A stretch of DNA of 64,000 nt. It comes from Alentia gelatinosa (Eukaryota; Annelida; Polychaeta; Phyllodocida; Polynoidae). The stretch lies in assembly GCA_950022655.1 (NCBI GenBank), contig OX465582.1:89247801-89311800 (forward strand). The letters are read 5' to 3'. The stretch's first letter is position 1, and each line of letters begins with the position of its first letter. The notes under the pieces were generated by a model that worked only from the letters and a program-made list of their open reading frames with translations, had not been told where the DNA came from and searched no databases. Shown here piece after piece: positions 1 through 10,859 of this stretch. Both the position numbers and the translations under genes were made by a program.

Positions 1-323
1 CAATAACATCACTCTAACAACAACTGACTGTGTCTGTTTTTTTTGTGATTTCTACTGTCTGAAAATATTTTAATAACTTATGATACAATTATACCCATTC
101 TCGGTCCACCATTTGACCAATGGGAGAACATGGTGGACCTACGGTACTCAAGCTTTCTAATCTTACACCTAGAATATAACTCATCAGACCTAGCGGCTCA
201 CCTGTGTCTCTATGTAAATATACGCTTTAATCAGGGCAATAGCATCTAATCAAGGCCCTCCTTCTCCAGCCCTGGTCTCCAGCCGCTATTTGGACCTCAG
301 GCACATTCCCACGCGGGCCCCTG
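1..323. other. No gene seen
   Basis: No open frame with a recognisable motif and no clear repeat pair was found. The stretch ends exactly where the TTAA-flanked MITE begins. Confidence 0.5.
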
Positions 324-725
324 TTAACTCTTTCAGTCCGAGCAATGCCTGGAGGCATTCCCACACAGGGGACGAAGAATGCCTGGAGGCATTCCCACCC
401 AGGGGACGAGGAATGCCTGGAGGCATTGTTTAAAAATATATTTATGTTTATGTGTCATCATCATAAACGTTATGTTTTATGAGAAATAATGAATAGATTT
501 ACACCATTTTTTCACAATTAATAAAAAATACCATGTTCATCATTACACTCTGTGGGTATTCGATAAGTAACTATAGAAACTTGTATCTAAGGGTTGCTAA
601 GTGACGCCCATACGATAAACAGATACCATACGGCGATAGTCTCGTCCCCTTGGGGTTTATAGCCGCATTACGGCTCGTCCTATAGTGCGTGTGCTCTCCA
701 ATCAGGCTCGGACAGAAAGAGTTAA
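324..725. mobile_element. piggyBac-like MITE with TTAA ends
   Basis: The left end reads TTAACTCTTTCAGTCCGAG (324-342) and the right end is its near-perfect inverse, CTCGGACAGAAAGAGTTAA (707-725). The ends are TTAA, the target used by piggyBac transposases, so the roughly 400-bp non-coding element fits a piggyBac-type MITE. Inside the left end the 16-bp inverted repeat AATGCCTGGAGGCATT occurs three times at a spacing of 34 bp (344, 378, 412). It carries no transposase. Two other TTAA-ended elements in the window, near 47.07 and 57.95 kb, have different inner sequence. Confidence 0.7.
344..427. repeat. Three tandem 34-bp units, each a hairpin
   Basis: The self-complementary 16-mer AATGCCTGGAGGCATT appears three times at 34-bp spacing with CCCAGGGGACGA-type spacers. 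The array sits at the subterminal left side of the TTAA MITE, a position where transposase-binding repeats are often found; that role is inference. Confidence 0.75.
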
Positions 726-1340
726 AGTCGTTTAAGTGCCAAAGGCCGGTGGTAATTAGGAATTAAACGTTCAGAGGTAGGGCCGGACTGGCGTGCTTCT
801 ATGTAGGGTAATGCGAAATTCGCAGAATGCCTAAAGGGAGGATGAGGTCTGAAACCCAATAAACCCCTGGGTATAAACTGACTGCTCAATTACCTAGACG
901 CGCCTTAATTGGCTTGAGTCGGCTTCAGGGAGAGTCTGTGCCAATAATTGTCAGTGAAGGTGCAGTCCCATATCTGCGTATTTGAGAGCAGATTGGCAGA
1001 CAGAATTGTGTCAAGTATTCTTGAGTAGTGACGTTTGATTTCCCATCGGGTTTGTAAGTATGTATTTATTGAAGGCTGGCTTCGGCGATATGTACAGTGA
1101 TATAGATGTGTATATGAGATACAGTTTATTTCGCAATATCGCTCTTTGCCCAACTTCCAGTGGTTTTATAAGATTCTCTATTTGCGTTAGTCTGTCCTCC
1201 TGTACTCACTTCGCAAATCCAGTTGGTTAATTGCGTATGACGTCATCTCACATTCACTCATGGCGTAGTATTGTCACTTTACCGCGGTGATCGTTGAGTA
1301 TCTTTTTTCTAACGTTATTCCTATGGCTAGACTTGTACCA
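726..1340. other. No gene seen
   Basis: The small minus-strand frame at 905-1153 has no recognisable domain. No repeat pairing with the rest of the window was noticed here. Confidence 0.4.
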
Positions 1341-1344
1341 GGGG

Positions 1345-1632
1345 TGACGTATGTATGTTCCGTACAGCAAACTACGGAGCACTGTTCCGTACGCGTTGTC
1401 TAAAATATTAGGCCAAATTAAGTTAATCATTTTTAATCATTTCCTGTTGATTTCGGGTATTTGGTAAAAATAGAACAACCTACCTTGCTAGCACAAGCCA
1501 CAGAACTCTAAAATGATTTACGCTTCGTACGGAACTCGGCATAAACGCCTCGTTCCGTAGGAATCTAAAATTATCATCTCATTTGTATTTTGTACAGCAT
1601 GATCAGGTTGTTCTATATAATTTGAATTATCA
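1345..1632. mobile_element. Palindromic element, family C (degenerate)
   Basis: Related to copies at about 4.7, 12.1, 24.0 and 43.3 kb. Shared parts are the leader with CGGAACACTGTTCCGTA-like text, the phrase TTTCGGGTAT, and a palindrome whose outer arms read TAGAACAACC and GGTTGTTCTATA, with inner arms near GCACAAGCCACAGAA and TTTTGTACAGCATG. The centre is CTCGGCATAAACGCCTCG, a GC-rich hairpin resembling the loops of other palindrome families in the window. No coding capacity. Confidence 0.6.
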
Positions 1633-1654
1633 TGATATTTTGATGCTGTCAAAT

Positions 1655-1850
1655 GTCAGTGGAAGGGGTGAGAGTAATCGTGTGGTGTGATAAATGATTT
1701 TGATACACTATAATCATCACTCGGCTTTGCCTCGATGGCGATTGCGGAGCATCCAAACTCGTGGAGTATTGTGTATTTATACGATTCTCGATCCAGTTCT
1801 AAATAAGTACTCATATATGTTTGTGCATGGCTAGGCTCCAGTGCTTTCAC
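1655..1850. repeat. Weak palindrome with CGGCTTTGCC loop
   Basis: Arms on both sides of the loop CTCGGCTTTGCCTCG (1720-1734) are partly complementary. A similar loop with similar flanks (ATCATCAATCGGCTTTGCC) lies at 53610-53632. Too degraded to assign ends. Confidence 0.4.
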
Positions 1851-2001
1851 GATTCTCCATTCTCAGCTTGTATCACTCCACCCCACTTCTAAAAGACGGA
1901 AAGTGTATCACAGTAGAGATGCACAAATAAAACTCCCAATAGGGGCACTCCACTCAGAGGGGAATATATATGCACAAGGAAGGATATTGCCTATACTCCA
2001 T

Positions 2002-2319
2002 GGGATGGGGAGTTAGCTCAGTGATTAGAGCACAGGACTTGTAACCCCAAGGTTGTAAGACTTTGTGGGTTTGAGTCCCACCCCCAGTAGTGGTAGACTT
2101 ACTACTATACCAAAGGCCAATCCTTCTCATACCATGGCTATGTGGTGTGGGAAGTAAATGAACTCTCACCTCGGTAAATGTGTAGGGGTGAGATTTCTAC
2201 TTGAACTCATCACATAGATTCGATCACCACCCTAGTGGTGTGAAAGAACCTTGAGAAAGTCTGGAAAGGACCAATAATGGTTGACTGGACTTCATATCAA
2301 ACCAAACAATCAAACAAGC
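2002..2319 (+). mobile_element. tRNA-derived SINE, one internal unit
   Basis: The head contains a pol III A-box-like segment, TTAGCTCAGTGATTAGA (2013-2029), and a B-box-like GTTTGAGTCCC (2069-2079), as expected of a tRNA-derived SINE. The body continues with GTGGTAGACTTACT, TCATACCATG, AACTCTCACCTCGGTAAATG and AGAACCTTGAGAAAGTCTGG and ends in a CAAACCAAACAATCAAAC tail. Other copies lie at 19.66, 22.18, 31.12, 53.65, 56.03 and 58.28 kb. This copy has a single internal repeat unit. Confidence 0.85.
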
Positions 2320-2384
2320 CTATACTCCACTCAAGTTTCTTAAAGTGCGTTCTTGAGACGGAGATTGAGGTGATACATACAAAA

Positions 2385-3154
2385 TATTGACTGGTTTCAG
2401 ATACAAGCGGCAGTATGCTCCGAGGAGTTGACACGTAGTTATATCCGAGCGTATGCGAGGATATTGCGAAGAGTCAACTCCGAGGACCATACAACCGCTT
2501 TTATCTGAAACCAGTCTATATTGTATTCATTATCCACCTTTTCTGGGCAAGTGGCCTGTCAATATCAGTTCGTTTTAGTTATATACTATTTTCCTGTACG
2601 CACTATTTTTCCGTATGCGCCGCCCGGAGCATACAACATATCCGTATGCACCAGGTATGTCCATACAAACTCCCTATGTGTTTTCTATGGGCACTTTGTA
2701 TTAGGTGGATATATCTGTATGCTCCCGGTATGGTGATACACACTCGCCGTGTGTTTTCTAGGGACACTTTGTATTAGGTGGATATATCTGTATGCTCCGG
2801 GTATGGTGATACACACTCCCTATGTGTTTTCTATGGACACTTTGTATTAGGTGGATATATCTGTATGCTCTGGGTATGGTGATACACACTCCCTATGTGT
2901 TTTCTATGGACACTTTGTATCAGGTGGATATATCGGTATGCTCCAGGTATGGTGATACACACTCGCCGTGTGTTTTCTATGGACACTTTGTATTAGGTGG
3001 ATATATCTGTATGCTCCGGGTATGGTGAAACACACTCCCTATGTGTTTTCTATGGTCACTTTGTATCAGGTGGATATATCTGTATACTCCAGGTATGGTG
3101 ATACAAACTCCCTATGTGTTTTCTATGAGCACTTTGTATTAGGTGGATAATAAA
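2385..3154 (+). mobile_element. Palindrome/core element, family B, with 73-bp array
   Basis: Starts with an imperfect palindrome (2387-2520) whose outer arms are ACTGGTTTCAGATA and TATCTGAAACCAGT and whose loop is CGAGCGTATGCGAG (2446-2459). A core follows that opens with TTATCCACC and closes with GGTGGATAA, a short inverted repeat. Between them lie a unique stretch with GTACGCACTATTT and seven tandem 73-bp units. Two related copies occur, at 29.8-30.7 kb (inverted, nine units) and 48.7-49.24 kb (one unit). No protein is encoded; mobility is inferred from the dispersed copies. Confidence 0.75.
2640..3150. repeat. 73-bp minisatellite, seven units
   Basis: The word GTGTTTTCTA recurs at 2678, 2751, 2824, 2897, 2970, 3043 and 3116, exactly 73 bp apart. 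Each unit contains CACTTTGTATTAGGTGG and CTGTATGCTCCGGGTATGG. As 73 is not a multiple of three, frames shift along the array and the short ORFs across it are not coding. Confidence 0.95.
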
Positions 3155-3415
3155 AGGAGGGACAATACTTGACGCCTTGGATATACCAGGCGGTAGTTGT
3201 ATATACAGCTGCTCATAGAGCTGCTCATAGTTTAGTGTTGGCCTTGATGTCACTCCTGGTATTTTTATCCCATAGACTTTACATCGGGAACTCATATCCA
3301 TACTCGGTAAGGCTCGGACAAATTACTGCCAATAGGCCAAGGCCTTGGGCATTAATTTTTCCGGGCCTTAATTTGTAACTTTGACTTTGTCTCACCGGAA
3401 CATAGTTTCCTTCTA
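3155..3415. repeat. Fragments of two MITE families
   Basis: At 3245-3300 the words CTGGTATTTTTATCCCATAGACTT and GGGAACTC match the core end of the GGTGAGATAA family (inverted). At 3320-3415 GGCCTTGGGCA, GTAACTTTGACTT and CACCGGAACATAGTTTCC match the right end of the MITE at 62.52-62.73 kb. Confidence 0.55.
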
Positions 3416-3990
3416 TTCATAAAAGGATTATCCTTTCTGCTAAGTGAAATACCAAAAAAATACCCTACCCTTCGCCTGTATCGTAAATAGACCTCAGAGA
3501 CTATACCTGTGCTTAATCAACACATTTTCAGATGTCACCCACTTATAAAACATGCTCCGTACAAAGAGGGTTGCCGGGCTTGCCAGTGCTCCGTATCTCA
3601 CGTATTTCTCACACCTGCACGATCTCAACCTATACGTAACATCTTTGTAAATCACTACAACCTGAGCCTACGACAGCCTCACCGTGCTATTCCTAGGCGT
3701 TGGCCTTTTCCCAGAGGGTTCTAGTTAATTGCCTTTGATAAATAAATAATAAAATCTCTTTCTACAAAAGGCTCATCAGAAGTTTTAGTTACTCGGGAAA
3801 ATGCTTTGAAAACAACCGTGTGCGTGTTTGTAGTCCTTGCCAGGGCAGCTGTTGGGAATTATTTTCATTCTTCGCTTGGAGTGATGATCCATTGTCGATA
3901 TGTACAATAATACGTTTGTATGTGGCACCTGGAGTTATTGATAGAAATAGCAAAGGGAAGAGGCTGGGGTCTGTTTAATAATTTAGGCTC
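3416..3990. other. No gene seen
   Basis: No motif-bearing open frame and no repeat relationship noticed. Confidence 0.4.
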
Positions 3991-4029
3991 GTATATATGA
4001 AGACCCTTTTCTGCACCTCGTAAAAGGGT

Positions 4030-4510
4030 TACCGTTTTCAGGCGTCCCAGTGAAACCTTTAAAACCTGTAAATCCTATAAAAACCTTCTTTTTTTTTCAA
4101 GGAATCTATATACCCTATAAAAAACCTATATTTTCACTGTAATTCAGATTGTCAAATGACACGAAATCCACATTATCACTTTATTTAAGAGATCATAAAT
4201 GTGTTTAAGAATCAACTGTTAGTGTGACTTCTTGCAAGACTGGCTTGCCTGTTGGAAACGCAACATGCGTGTACATGTTTGCTTGGTATAACCTGATGAG
4301 CCAGACATCCTGAAGTCCTGCAATTTAGTACTAAGTACATTTTTTAGAAATCAAAAACTGAAAATAAGCGATTGACTATACTTTGACTCTTATTATGCTG
4401 AATATGTTAACCCTGAAAACCTATAAAAGCCTATGTTTTCGGCCTTGAAAAACTTGTAAAAATCTATATTTTGATTTTCAAAATCTATAAAAAAAACCTA
4501 TATTGAGGAA
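4030..4510. repeat. Degenerate CCTATAAAA-rich flanks
   Basis: Words of the type CCTATAAAAACC and AACCTATA recur at about 4055-4140 and again at 4410-4505, leaving ~270 bp of unrelated sequence between. The layout, short repeated words at both ends, resembles that of the TCCTGGAAAA element at 21.45 kb, but no terminal inverted repeat could be fixed. Confidence 0.35.
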
Positions 4511-4659
4511 GTGGGGCACTGGGAGGCCTGCTTTTGATAATATATTTACGCTCGTTCGCTAAGACGGTCTAAGAGGTCCAAAAGTGTTGAATAAGGTTGA
4601 GCCACATAGTCCCCGGGTTTCCTTTGCATATAGTAATTAGTAGAAACTGAACGAGAGTT

Positions 4660-4810
4660 CGTAGTGAGAGGTAGACCCGACCGGGGTATATAATCAATAT
4701 ATAACGACCCACCATGCTTGTACATGCAGCAAAACCCAGTGGGAAAATCGAATTCCCACCTCGTTTTGTAGCATGTACAGCAGGGTCGGGTTGTTCTATT
4801 TGATTACTTG
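4660..4810. mobile_element. Palindromic element, family C
   Basis: Outer arms TATAACGACCC and GGGTCGGGTTGTTCTA, inner arms CATGCTTGTACATGC and GCATGTACAGCA, then AAAAC / GTTTT, with a hairpin GTGGGAAAATCGAATTCCCAC at the centre. Copies of this family are at 1.5, 12.1, 24.1 and 43.3 kb. Confidence 0.65.
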
Positions 4811-5394
4811 TTGATATGCTAAACCTTACTGGTGTGTTTTTCTTCATAAATCAGATCAGGAGGTAGACCGCGATACTTCTCTGTTTGCGAACCTTGGTCC
4901 AATAAAAAATGATGCGATGTCATGCACGTGTCATGCACGTGACTCTCACGGCCCTGTCACGTGATCTGCTTATACTTTAATAAGGGATATGAGTAAAGAT
5001 CTGCTGGGAGAGTGATGAGAAAATAGTTGTCTCCAACACAGGCTGACAGGTCACACAAAGCGCACACTCTCCTAGCAGAGATCCTGCGCTCTACTTCCTG
5101 CGGCCGCTTGTGTCCTTGCCCCGACCTGCCTTTTCGGGACAAAATTTGTTTTAAGATATCGTTATTTCCGATCTCTTTGGGTAATCTTTTGTGTTTATTT
5201 TACTGACATGGATTTAACAACAATTCTGTTTGTTTGTGTCTTGAAATCCTGCTTGATATCTAGGACGATTTTATTGGATGGTGGACACCATATGTGTCAG
5301 GGTTTTAAAAAGGTTCATAAACAAACGGCTAGCTGATAGCGAGCGACCGTGGGAGGAGGTTCGCTCAAGTTAAGCCTCGTTCATCCACGAGGTT
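4811..5394. other. No gene; family D motifs and a direct repeat
   Basis: TCATGCACGTG is directly repeated at 4919-4940. GATCTGCTGGGAGAGTG (from 4992) and the inverse CTCTCCTAGCAGAGATC (about 5068) recall the terminal motif of family D. The text from 5090 (ACTTCCTGCGGCCGCTT and beyond) is homologous to that from 51364 on. Confidence 0.5.
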
Positions 5395-6740
5395 TTTAAA
5401 CAAACGATGTGTGTCAAACATACGACCATTTGTACGAACGATTCACATGTTTCCCTACGATCTAGTTTACGAAACGACATTGGGCGTGGATCGTCTATGA
5501 GGTCATACATCGTTCGGTAGATCGTATCGTCCACTGCTCGTATCGTTCAACATTTATGTAACGGACCCCAGGGTAGTAGGGGTGCTCATGTGCTCTTTTG
5601 AGAATGCATTGGCTTCAACTTTGGATGGCCACTACCCTGGTCCCCAACAGATGGACAAACAATTTATAAGGTCTTTCTGGACATGTATCCAAGCATAAAA
5701 AACAGCCAAATTTAAATGTCTTCAAATGGGTTACAGCTTCTTTCAAACCTGCAGTTTGTTTACAAATAGACTCGGAATGTAGTCACTTCCTGTTTCGCTC
5801 TGACGTCACTGGGTTGAGGCAGAGATTAGTAAACACAAACGCTACAAAAGATCTGCTGGGAGACTGAAAAGTGCAGTGACGCAGGGCGACAAAGACCAAT
5901 GAGCTGCAGAATCTGAGGCCTTATTATGACACCAACTCACTCTTAGTCAACGGAGACGTGCATTTCTTTCCAATTCGGGAAAAAAACCATTGACAGGTGA
6001 GCGATATAACGGCGTTTGTACGTGTTGCCAAAAACAGATGAGTAACAAACGAATAGACAGCAAAATATTGACAAAAAGAGGAAGAATTGGAAGATGGTTG
6101 CTTGCCAAGCACGATCATGCCTTATGTTCCATTCGCAGATTAGAGTTTGGTTATTTAATAGAATGGATTTCAGGCAGATTTTGTAGTGCAATTTATTGCT
6201 GTTCTAGTGGGTGTCTTTTGGGAGGTTATCCCATATTTGGCTATCTATAGTGGGGAACTGTGGTATCTTTCAAGTTCTGGATATCGAATGTGGATTACTG
6301 TCTTTTCATTTCGTCTATTGGTTCGTCTGCTAATAATGATAAGGAACTGCATCGAGATCCATAGATACTGAAAATATGCTATGAGTATCATTGTGGAGTA
6401 ATATCATGAGGCAAAGCTGAGTGAGATTATGTATCAAACCAAACAAAGTAGTGAAGAACACCTACTTTTCACCTCCAGCAGTGAGGAACACCTACTCGGA
6501 GGCAAAAGGACAGGAACATCTCCTATCTGCCCTGGAACACTAGATCCGCGCACCCCTACTACCCTGGGGTGCGTTACATAAATGTTGAACGATACGAGCA
6601 GTGGACGATATGATCTACCGAACGATGTACGACCTCATAGACGATCCACGCCCAATATCGTTAAGTAAAGTAGATCGTAGGGAAACATGTGAATTGTTCG
6701 TACAAATGGTCGTATGTTTGACACACATCGTTCAGGACAT
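5395..6740. mobile_element. Long inverted-repeat element, arms about 185 bp
   Basis: The block 5395-5585 reappears inverted at 6546-6740. Matching words include GTGTGTCAAACATACGACC, CACATGTTTCCCTACGATC, GGGCGTGGATCGTCTATGAG, CTCGTATCGTTCAACATTTATG and AGGGTAGTAGGGGTGC and their complements. The ~960-bp interior has no recognised gene and contains a family D end (5808-5870). It may be a non-autonomous DNA transposon with long arms, or two elements in opposite orientation; no target duplication was identified. Confidence 0.65.
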
Positions 6741-7090
6741 CGTACGATATAACACATTCCAGTACTAACGATCATTCAGTACTGGTATTCAACCCACAGC
6801 ACATAATCGTAGGTATTTCGGTGTATTCTACTGATTGTTCATTAACAATTCATATCTTGAGGTTTTGGGTTCAGATACTCAGGAGAAAATGCAATATTTT
6901 CAGAGTTACAGTATAAGCTTCAGCCACGACACCCCCTTGAGGTGTCGTTTATGTAACGATTCTGAGGCAGCCCATTGAATCGTATCGTATAAAGGTCGTA
7001 GCTGTACGATCAAAACACTTATGTAACGATATAATCCCTAGAACAATCATACGATCTTTAATATGATCGTCCAGAATGTATTTAACGGAC
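6741..7090. repeat. ATCGT-rich fragments related to the 5.4-6.7 kb arms
   Basis: Words such as CGTACGAT, TTATGTAACGAT and the end TTTAACGGACCCCTGG (7080-7095) resemble the inner end of the arms at 5552-5580. Probably a further degraded copy next to the right arm. Confidence 0.45.
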
Positions 7091-7675
7091 CCCTGGTACT
7101 CCCACCAATTAGCACAGCATCATTCCCGTACCCAGAACCGCCTTCCATTGTAGCCAAAACAACAACAAAACCAACAGACCTAATGCATAACATAAATATG
7201 AACACAGAGTATGTGTCAGCCGCTCTACATTGGATTCACCTGTCTGCATACAGGCAGCATGAGGTGCACAATGCATGACTAGGTGAGAACAATTACCACG
7301 TTGAGAACGGCTCTGTACAGTAAGTCAACAACAGGGGTCGCCTATGGCAACAGCATCAATGCTTGATACATGGTCGCGCTGAACAAAAGCTGACTGCCAG
7401 TTAGGGTGGTGATCTGTCGGGTGTGGCTGCTTATCTTATATAGGCTGTAAATTATGTTTGGTGATTTTTAATGGCAGGGCTTTTAGGTGTCTCTAAATGA
7501 TGACCTGATTTGAACCTTGCACCAGTTGACCCCTGCAGCAGTGCTTGCCAGTGGTCTGGAAGCTGACACCATGAGGGAATGAATCTGGTAAAAACTGAAC
7601 AGTTTGCAGTGACCGTGCAGGAAAAATTACCATCTCACGTCCTTTACTATTATTATGTTACAAAGGTGCTTTCCA
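7091..7675. other. No gene seen
   Basis: No motif-bearing ORF and no repeat relationship noticed. Confidence 0.4.
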
Positions 7676-7679
7676 CAGC

Positions 7680-7800
7680 ATTATCACACCCCTGGTATTT
7701 TTCCCCAATAGACTTAACATTGGGAACTTTTATCTTAGCCGGGAATAAATGTCCATAGGCTTAACGTTAGGAACTCGTTCTCAAGACCTCAATAGGTTAC
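7680..7800 (-). repeat. Core fragment of the GGTGAGATAA family
   Basis: Contains ATCACACCCCTGGTATTTTT, AGACTTAACATTGGGAACTT and the inverse TCCATAGGCTTAACG with GGAACTCG, all parts of the core found complete near 21.2, 50.2 and 59.0 kb. Confidence 0.55.
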
Positions 7801-7823
7801 TGACATTGTTGGTGCACCCCTCC

Positions 7824-8097
7824 CATAAGATCTCACACTCTCTAAGTCGAATTCTTTACAAGGTTCTCACTGCGCTCTATGGGAGAAGAATTCTTAACAA
7901 ACTAGGCTTAGAGCCTTGATTATCCACTGGCACACAGTACCTGTTTATAGGTATCTTTGGGTTACATTGATGTACGTCTTTTGCACGAGAGGCAGGTCAG
8001 TGGATTATCAGGGCTCTAAGCTTAGTTCGTAAAGAATCCTTCTCCATAGAGCGTAGTGAGAGTACAGAATACGACTTAGAGAGTGTGAGATCTTATG
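7824..8097. repeat. 274-bp palindrome with ~105-bp arms
   Basis: The left arm (7824-7935) and right arm (7997-8097) are complementary over almost their full length. Matching words are CATAAGATCTCACACTCTC, CTCACTGCGCTCTATGG, GGCTTAGAGCC and TGATTATCCACTG. About 60 bp separate the arms. On transcription this would give a long hairpin. It has the look of a foldback MITE; no close second copy was seen in this window. Confidence 0.85.
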
Positions 8098-8130
8098 AGA
8101 GAGGTGGTTCCAGTTCGATATACACATACA

Positions 8131-8475
8131 GAATACATAGACAATAATCGATGGTTTTGTGGACAGGAGGCCGTAGACTACGAGAGGTTGACGCGTAGTA
8201 ATATTCGAGCCTGTCCACATAACCATCTTTTTTTTGCATTTATTATCCATCTTTTCGAATGAATTAAACCCAGTAATTGCTATATTAAAGGGTATATCAA
8301 AAGGGACTCTTTCTTTGCTCTATAGCCCAAAGGGACTATTTTCCCCGTATAGCATGGTTTTGCGGCCGTATACCACAGATATGAATCCGTATACTACAGT
8401 TATGGTATCTGGGTCGTGGTTTACTGGGTCCCCATACATTTTCAATGGGGTCTTTGTATACAGTGGAAAATAATT
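8131..8475 (+). mobile_element. Palindrome/core element, family A
   Basis: Begins GAATACATAGACAATAATCG like the copy at 15.82 kb, then GGTTTTGTGGACAGG. The palindrome here is cut short: after GCGTAGTAATATTCGAGC it jumps straight to the right arm CTGTCCACATAACC, losing the loop's second half. The core opens TTATTATCCATCTTTTC and closes near GTGGAAAATAATTAAATAAT. Related copies are at 15.8 and 54.4 kb. Confidence 0.7.
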
Positions 8476-8950
8476 AAATAATAATGATGACTGTTGCCCA
8501 GTCTTGAGGTAAGAAACTGGCGCAGTGAATACTTCAATGTGATCATCTTGGGAACAAAATAAAATGAATTGATGAGCCGGAGAATAAAATAAAATAAAAA
8601 GTCGGACGGCTCACTTTACCCCGGCTCGGTCCCAAAGAACGGATTTCTGTTCTTGTTCCCTGCTCCGGCCGTGCACCCCTACAGACGCACGTGGATAAAT
8701 GTCAAATGCCCAATTAAGGTAACAATGGGTGTGCTGCCATAGGCACTCACCGCAGCGTCACACGGTGGCAGCGGGCCGAACTAATGTCGCCAGGAGGGGG
8801 GAGAGTACGTAGACTTGGTCAAGTCTTTGATTATGAACATTCATTAAATGATTAAACACAAAAGGAATGAAGTTCATTATAGTATGTATCCTTCTCTGAC
8901 TGGTCCATGAATGAAAGACTTGTCCAGTAGGAACAAAACTTCCTGCATAT
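8476..8950. other. No gene seen
   Basis: A short AAATAAAATAAAAT run lies near 8580-8600. No recognised gene or repeat family. Confidence 0.4.
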
Positions 8951-9960
8951 GTCACTCCCTGTAACCCTACACCTCCTCCTACCCCTCCCTCCTCCCCCTC
9001 CTCCAGTTCTCTGGCTGCCTATATTGTCATAGCAATAAATTTCGCCTGCTCCTGACTGACCCAATTGAGATCAAAGTGAAAGGGTATCAATCTCCCAGCA
9101 GATATCCTGACCAGAAGCCAGGATATTTTTATGGAGAGAGAATGCTGGAGCTAAGCAATGCCATAAATCCAACACCATTACCGATTGTACCAGTCCCTGT
9201 ATCCCAGCGAGTAGGGTAGCCATAGGATGCACGGACTGGAGCCAGTCCTGTATCCCAGCGAGGAGGGTAGCCATAGGATGCAGGGACTGGAGCCAGTATC
9301 CCAGCGAGGAGGGTAGCGATAGCGTGCAGGGACTGGAGCCAGTATCCCAGCGAGGAGGGTAGACATACTATGCAGGGACTGGAGCCAGTTTGTATCCCAG
9401 CGAGGAGGGTAGCCATAGGATGCAGGGACTGGAGCCAGTATCCCAGTGAGGAGGGTAGCCATAGGATGCAGGGACTGGAGCCAGTATCCCAGCGAGGAGG
9501 GTAGCCATAGCGTGCAGGGACTGGAGCCAGTATCCCAGCGAGGAGGGTAGACATAGTATGCAGGGACTGGAGCCAGTTTGTATCCCAGCGAGGAGGGTAG
9601 CCATAGGATGCAGGGACTGGAGCCAGTATCCCAGCGAGGAGGGTAGCCATAGGATGCAGGGACTAGAGCCAGTATCCCAGCGAGGAGGGTAGCCATAGGA
9701 TGCAGGGACTGGAGCCAGTATCCCAGCGAGGAGGGTAGCTTTAGGATGCAGGGACTGGAACCAGTATCCCAGCGAGGAGGGTAGCCATAGGATGCAGGGA
9801 CTGGAGCCAGTCCTGTATCCCAGCGAGGAGGGTAGCCATAGGATGCAGGGACTGGAGCCAGTATCCCAGCGAGGAGGATAGCCATAGGATGCAGGGACTG
9901 GAGCCTGTATCCCAGCGAGGAGGGTAGCTATAGGATGCTGGGACTGGAGCCAGTCTAAAG
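8951..9960 (-). mobile_element. Element with expanded 46-bp minisatellite
   Basis: The part 8951-9198 (ACTCCCTGTAACCCTA, AGTTCTCTGGC, GAGATCAAAGTGAAAGGGTA, CCCAGCAGATATCCTGACC, CAACACCATTACCGATTG) is homologous in inverted orientation to 32.72-33.03 kb. There the unit corresponding to the array is present once, whereas here it is expanded to about 16 tandem copies, so the minisatellite lies inside a dispersed repeat. Confidence 0.7.
9199..9955. repeat. 46-bp minisatellite, 16 units
   Basis: Unit TATCCCAGCGAGGAGGG / TAGCCATAGGATGCAGGGAC / TGGAGCCAG. Most units are 46 bp; some carry an extra TCCTG or TTTG at the junction. Three units make 138 bp, so several frames stay open and give repetitive ORFs of 173-249 codons that should not be taken as genes. 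Confidence 0.95.
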
Positions 9961-10845
9961 AGTGCGGTGCGGTTCTCACAGGGAAATCACGCGCGTCGCT
10001 GACAATCCGCTTGGAGAGTGAGGACGAGGACGGTGGATGTGACATTTTGATGGCATTAAAAATGGACAGTAGGAGATGACGTGGGTGGTCCGGAGCACGG
10101 CTCAGTGGTCGACTCAAACGTGATTGTTTCTTTTTAAGAAGGGTGGGTCCTTAAACCCGTTTACTTGAAAAGTGATACTGAGTTTGGGTGAGAGTCGCAG
10201 AGAAAGAAGAAAGCTTGGTTATTCAATTATTAATGTCATTTTTTCACTTTTCTATGGAAATCCTTTTTTTTCATTTTCAGTTCATAAGTCTTCTTTCTAT
10301 TATACGTACCTCTGCGTGAATGGCTTACACGTATGCGTCAGGGTTACGGATTTCATTCTGCACACTGTGCACGAACTATTACCACGTGACTTGATTTAAA
10401 ATGGCGGTCCTACTGATTCCAGGTATATGATAATAAGGAGACATAGTGGGTGTTTCTGAATTACACATGTATGTTTTTTTCATTCCACGACAACATGGTA
10501 CTGTCACCTTTAGCTTGTTCTCAACTTAACTTCACAGTGTTTAACGGTGAGTAGCGGTCTCTTGAGCAATAAAATATGTCTAGTTTATTTGGCTTTATCT
10601 GAAGGGCGGGTTTAAATATTTCCTGATGCATGTATTTGGAGAATTCTAGTGGTGATACCAATAGGAAGTTCAAGTTGATCGTGACTTTTCACAAGTATAT
10701 CTTAACTGTGAAATTGCTTTGTTTGTAAAATCATCAACGTTTTATTAAAATGTTTACTCAAAGTTTGCAGTTAGACAAAAGGATGCCATAGGAGCACTCA
10801 TGATGATAATGTGCATTTTTAGGTACCTCAAAACGCACAGTATGA
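9961..10845. other. No gene; one dispersed motif
   Basis: At 10345-10385 the words ACGGATTTCATTCTGCACA and CTGTGCACGAACTATTA match the repeat at 46.08-46.20 and 48.11-48.18 kb. The plus-strand frame at 10172-10399 ends in this repeat and has no recognised domain. Confidence 0.5.
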
Positions 10846-10859
10846 ACTGCACGATTCCC

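Noticed and set aside
2002..2090. True tRNA gene
   Set aside because: A and B boxes are present but the sequence continues into a dispersed SINE body, and a cloverleaf was not evident.
2640..3150. CRISPR-like spaced repeats
   Set aside because: Units are contiguous 73-bp tandem repeats without unique spacers, and the context is eukaryotic.
9129..10117. Overlapping minus-strand ORFs of 173-249 codons
   Set aside because: They run through the 46-bp minisatellite; the protein repeats are translation of DNA repeats in several frames.
10172..10399. Plus-strand ORF of 75 codons
   Set aside because: Its end lies in a dispersed repeat and no domain is seen.
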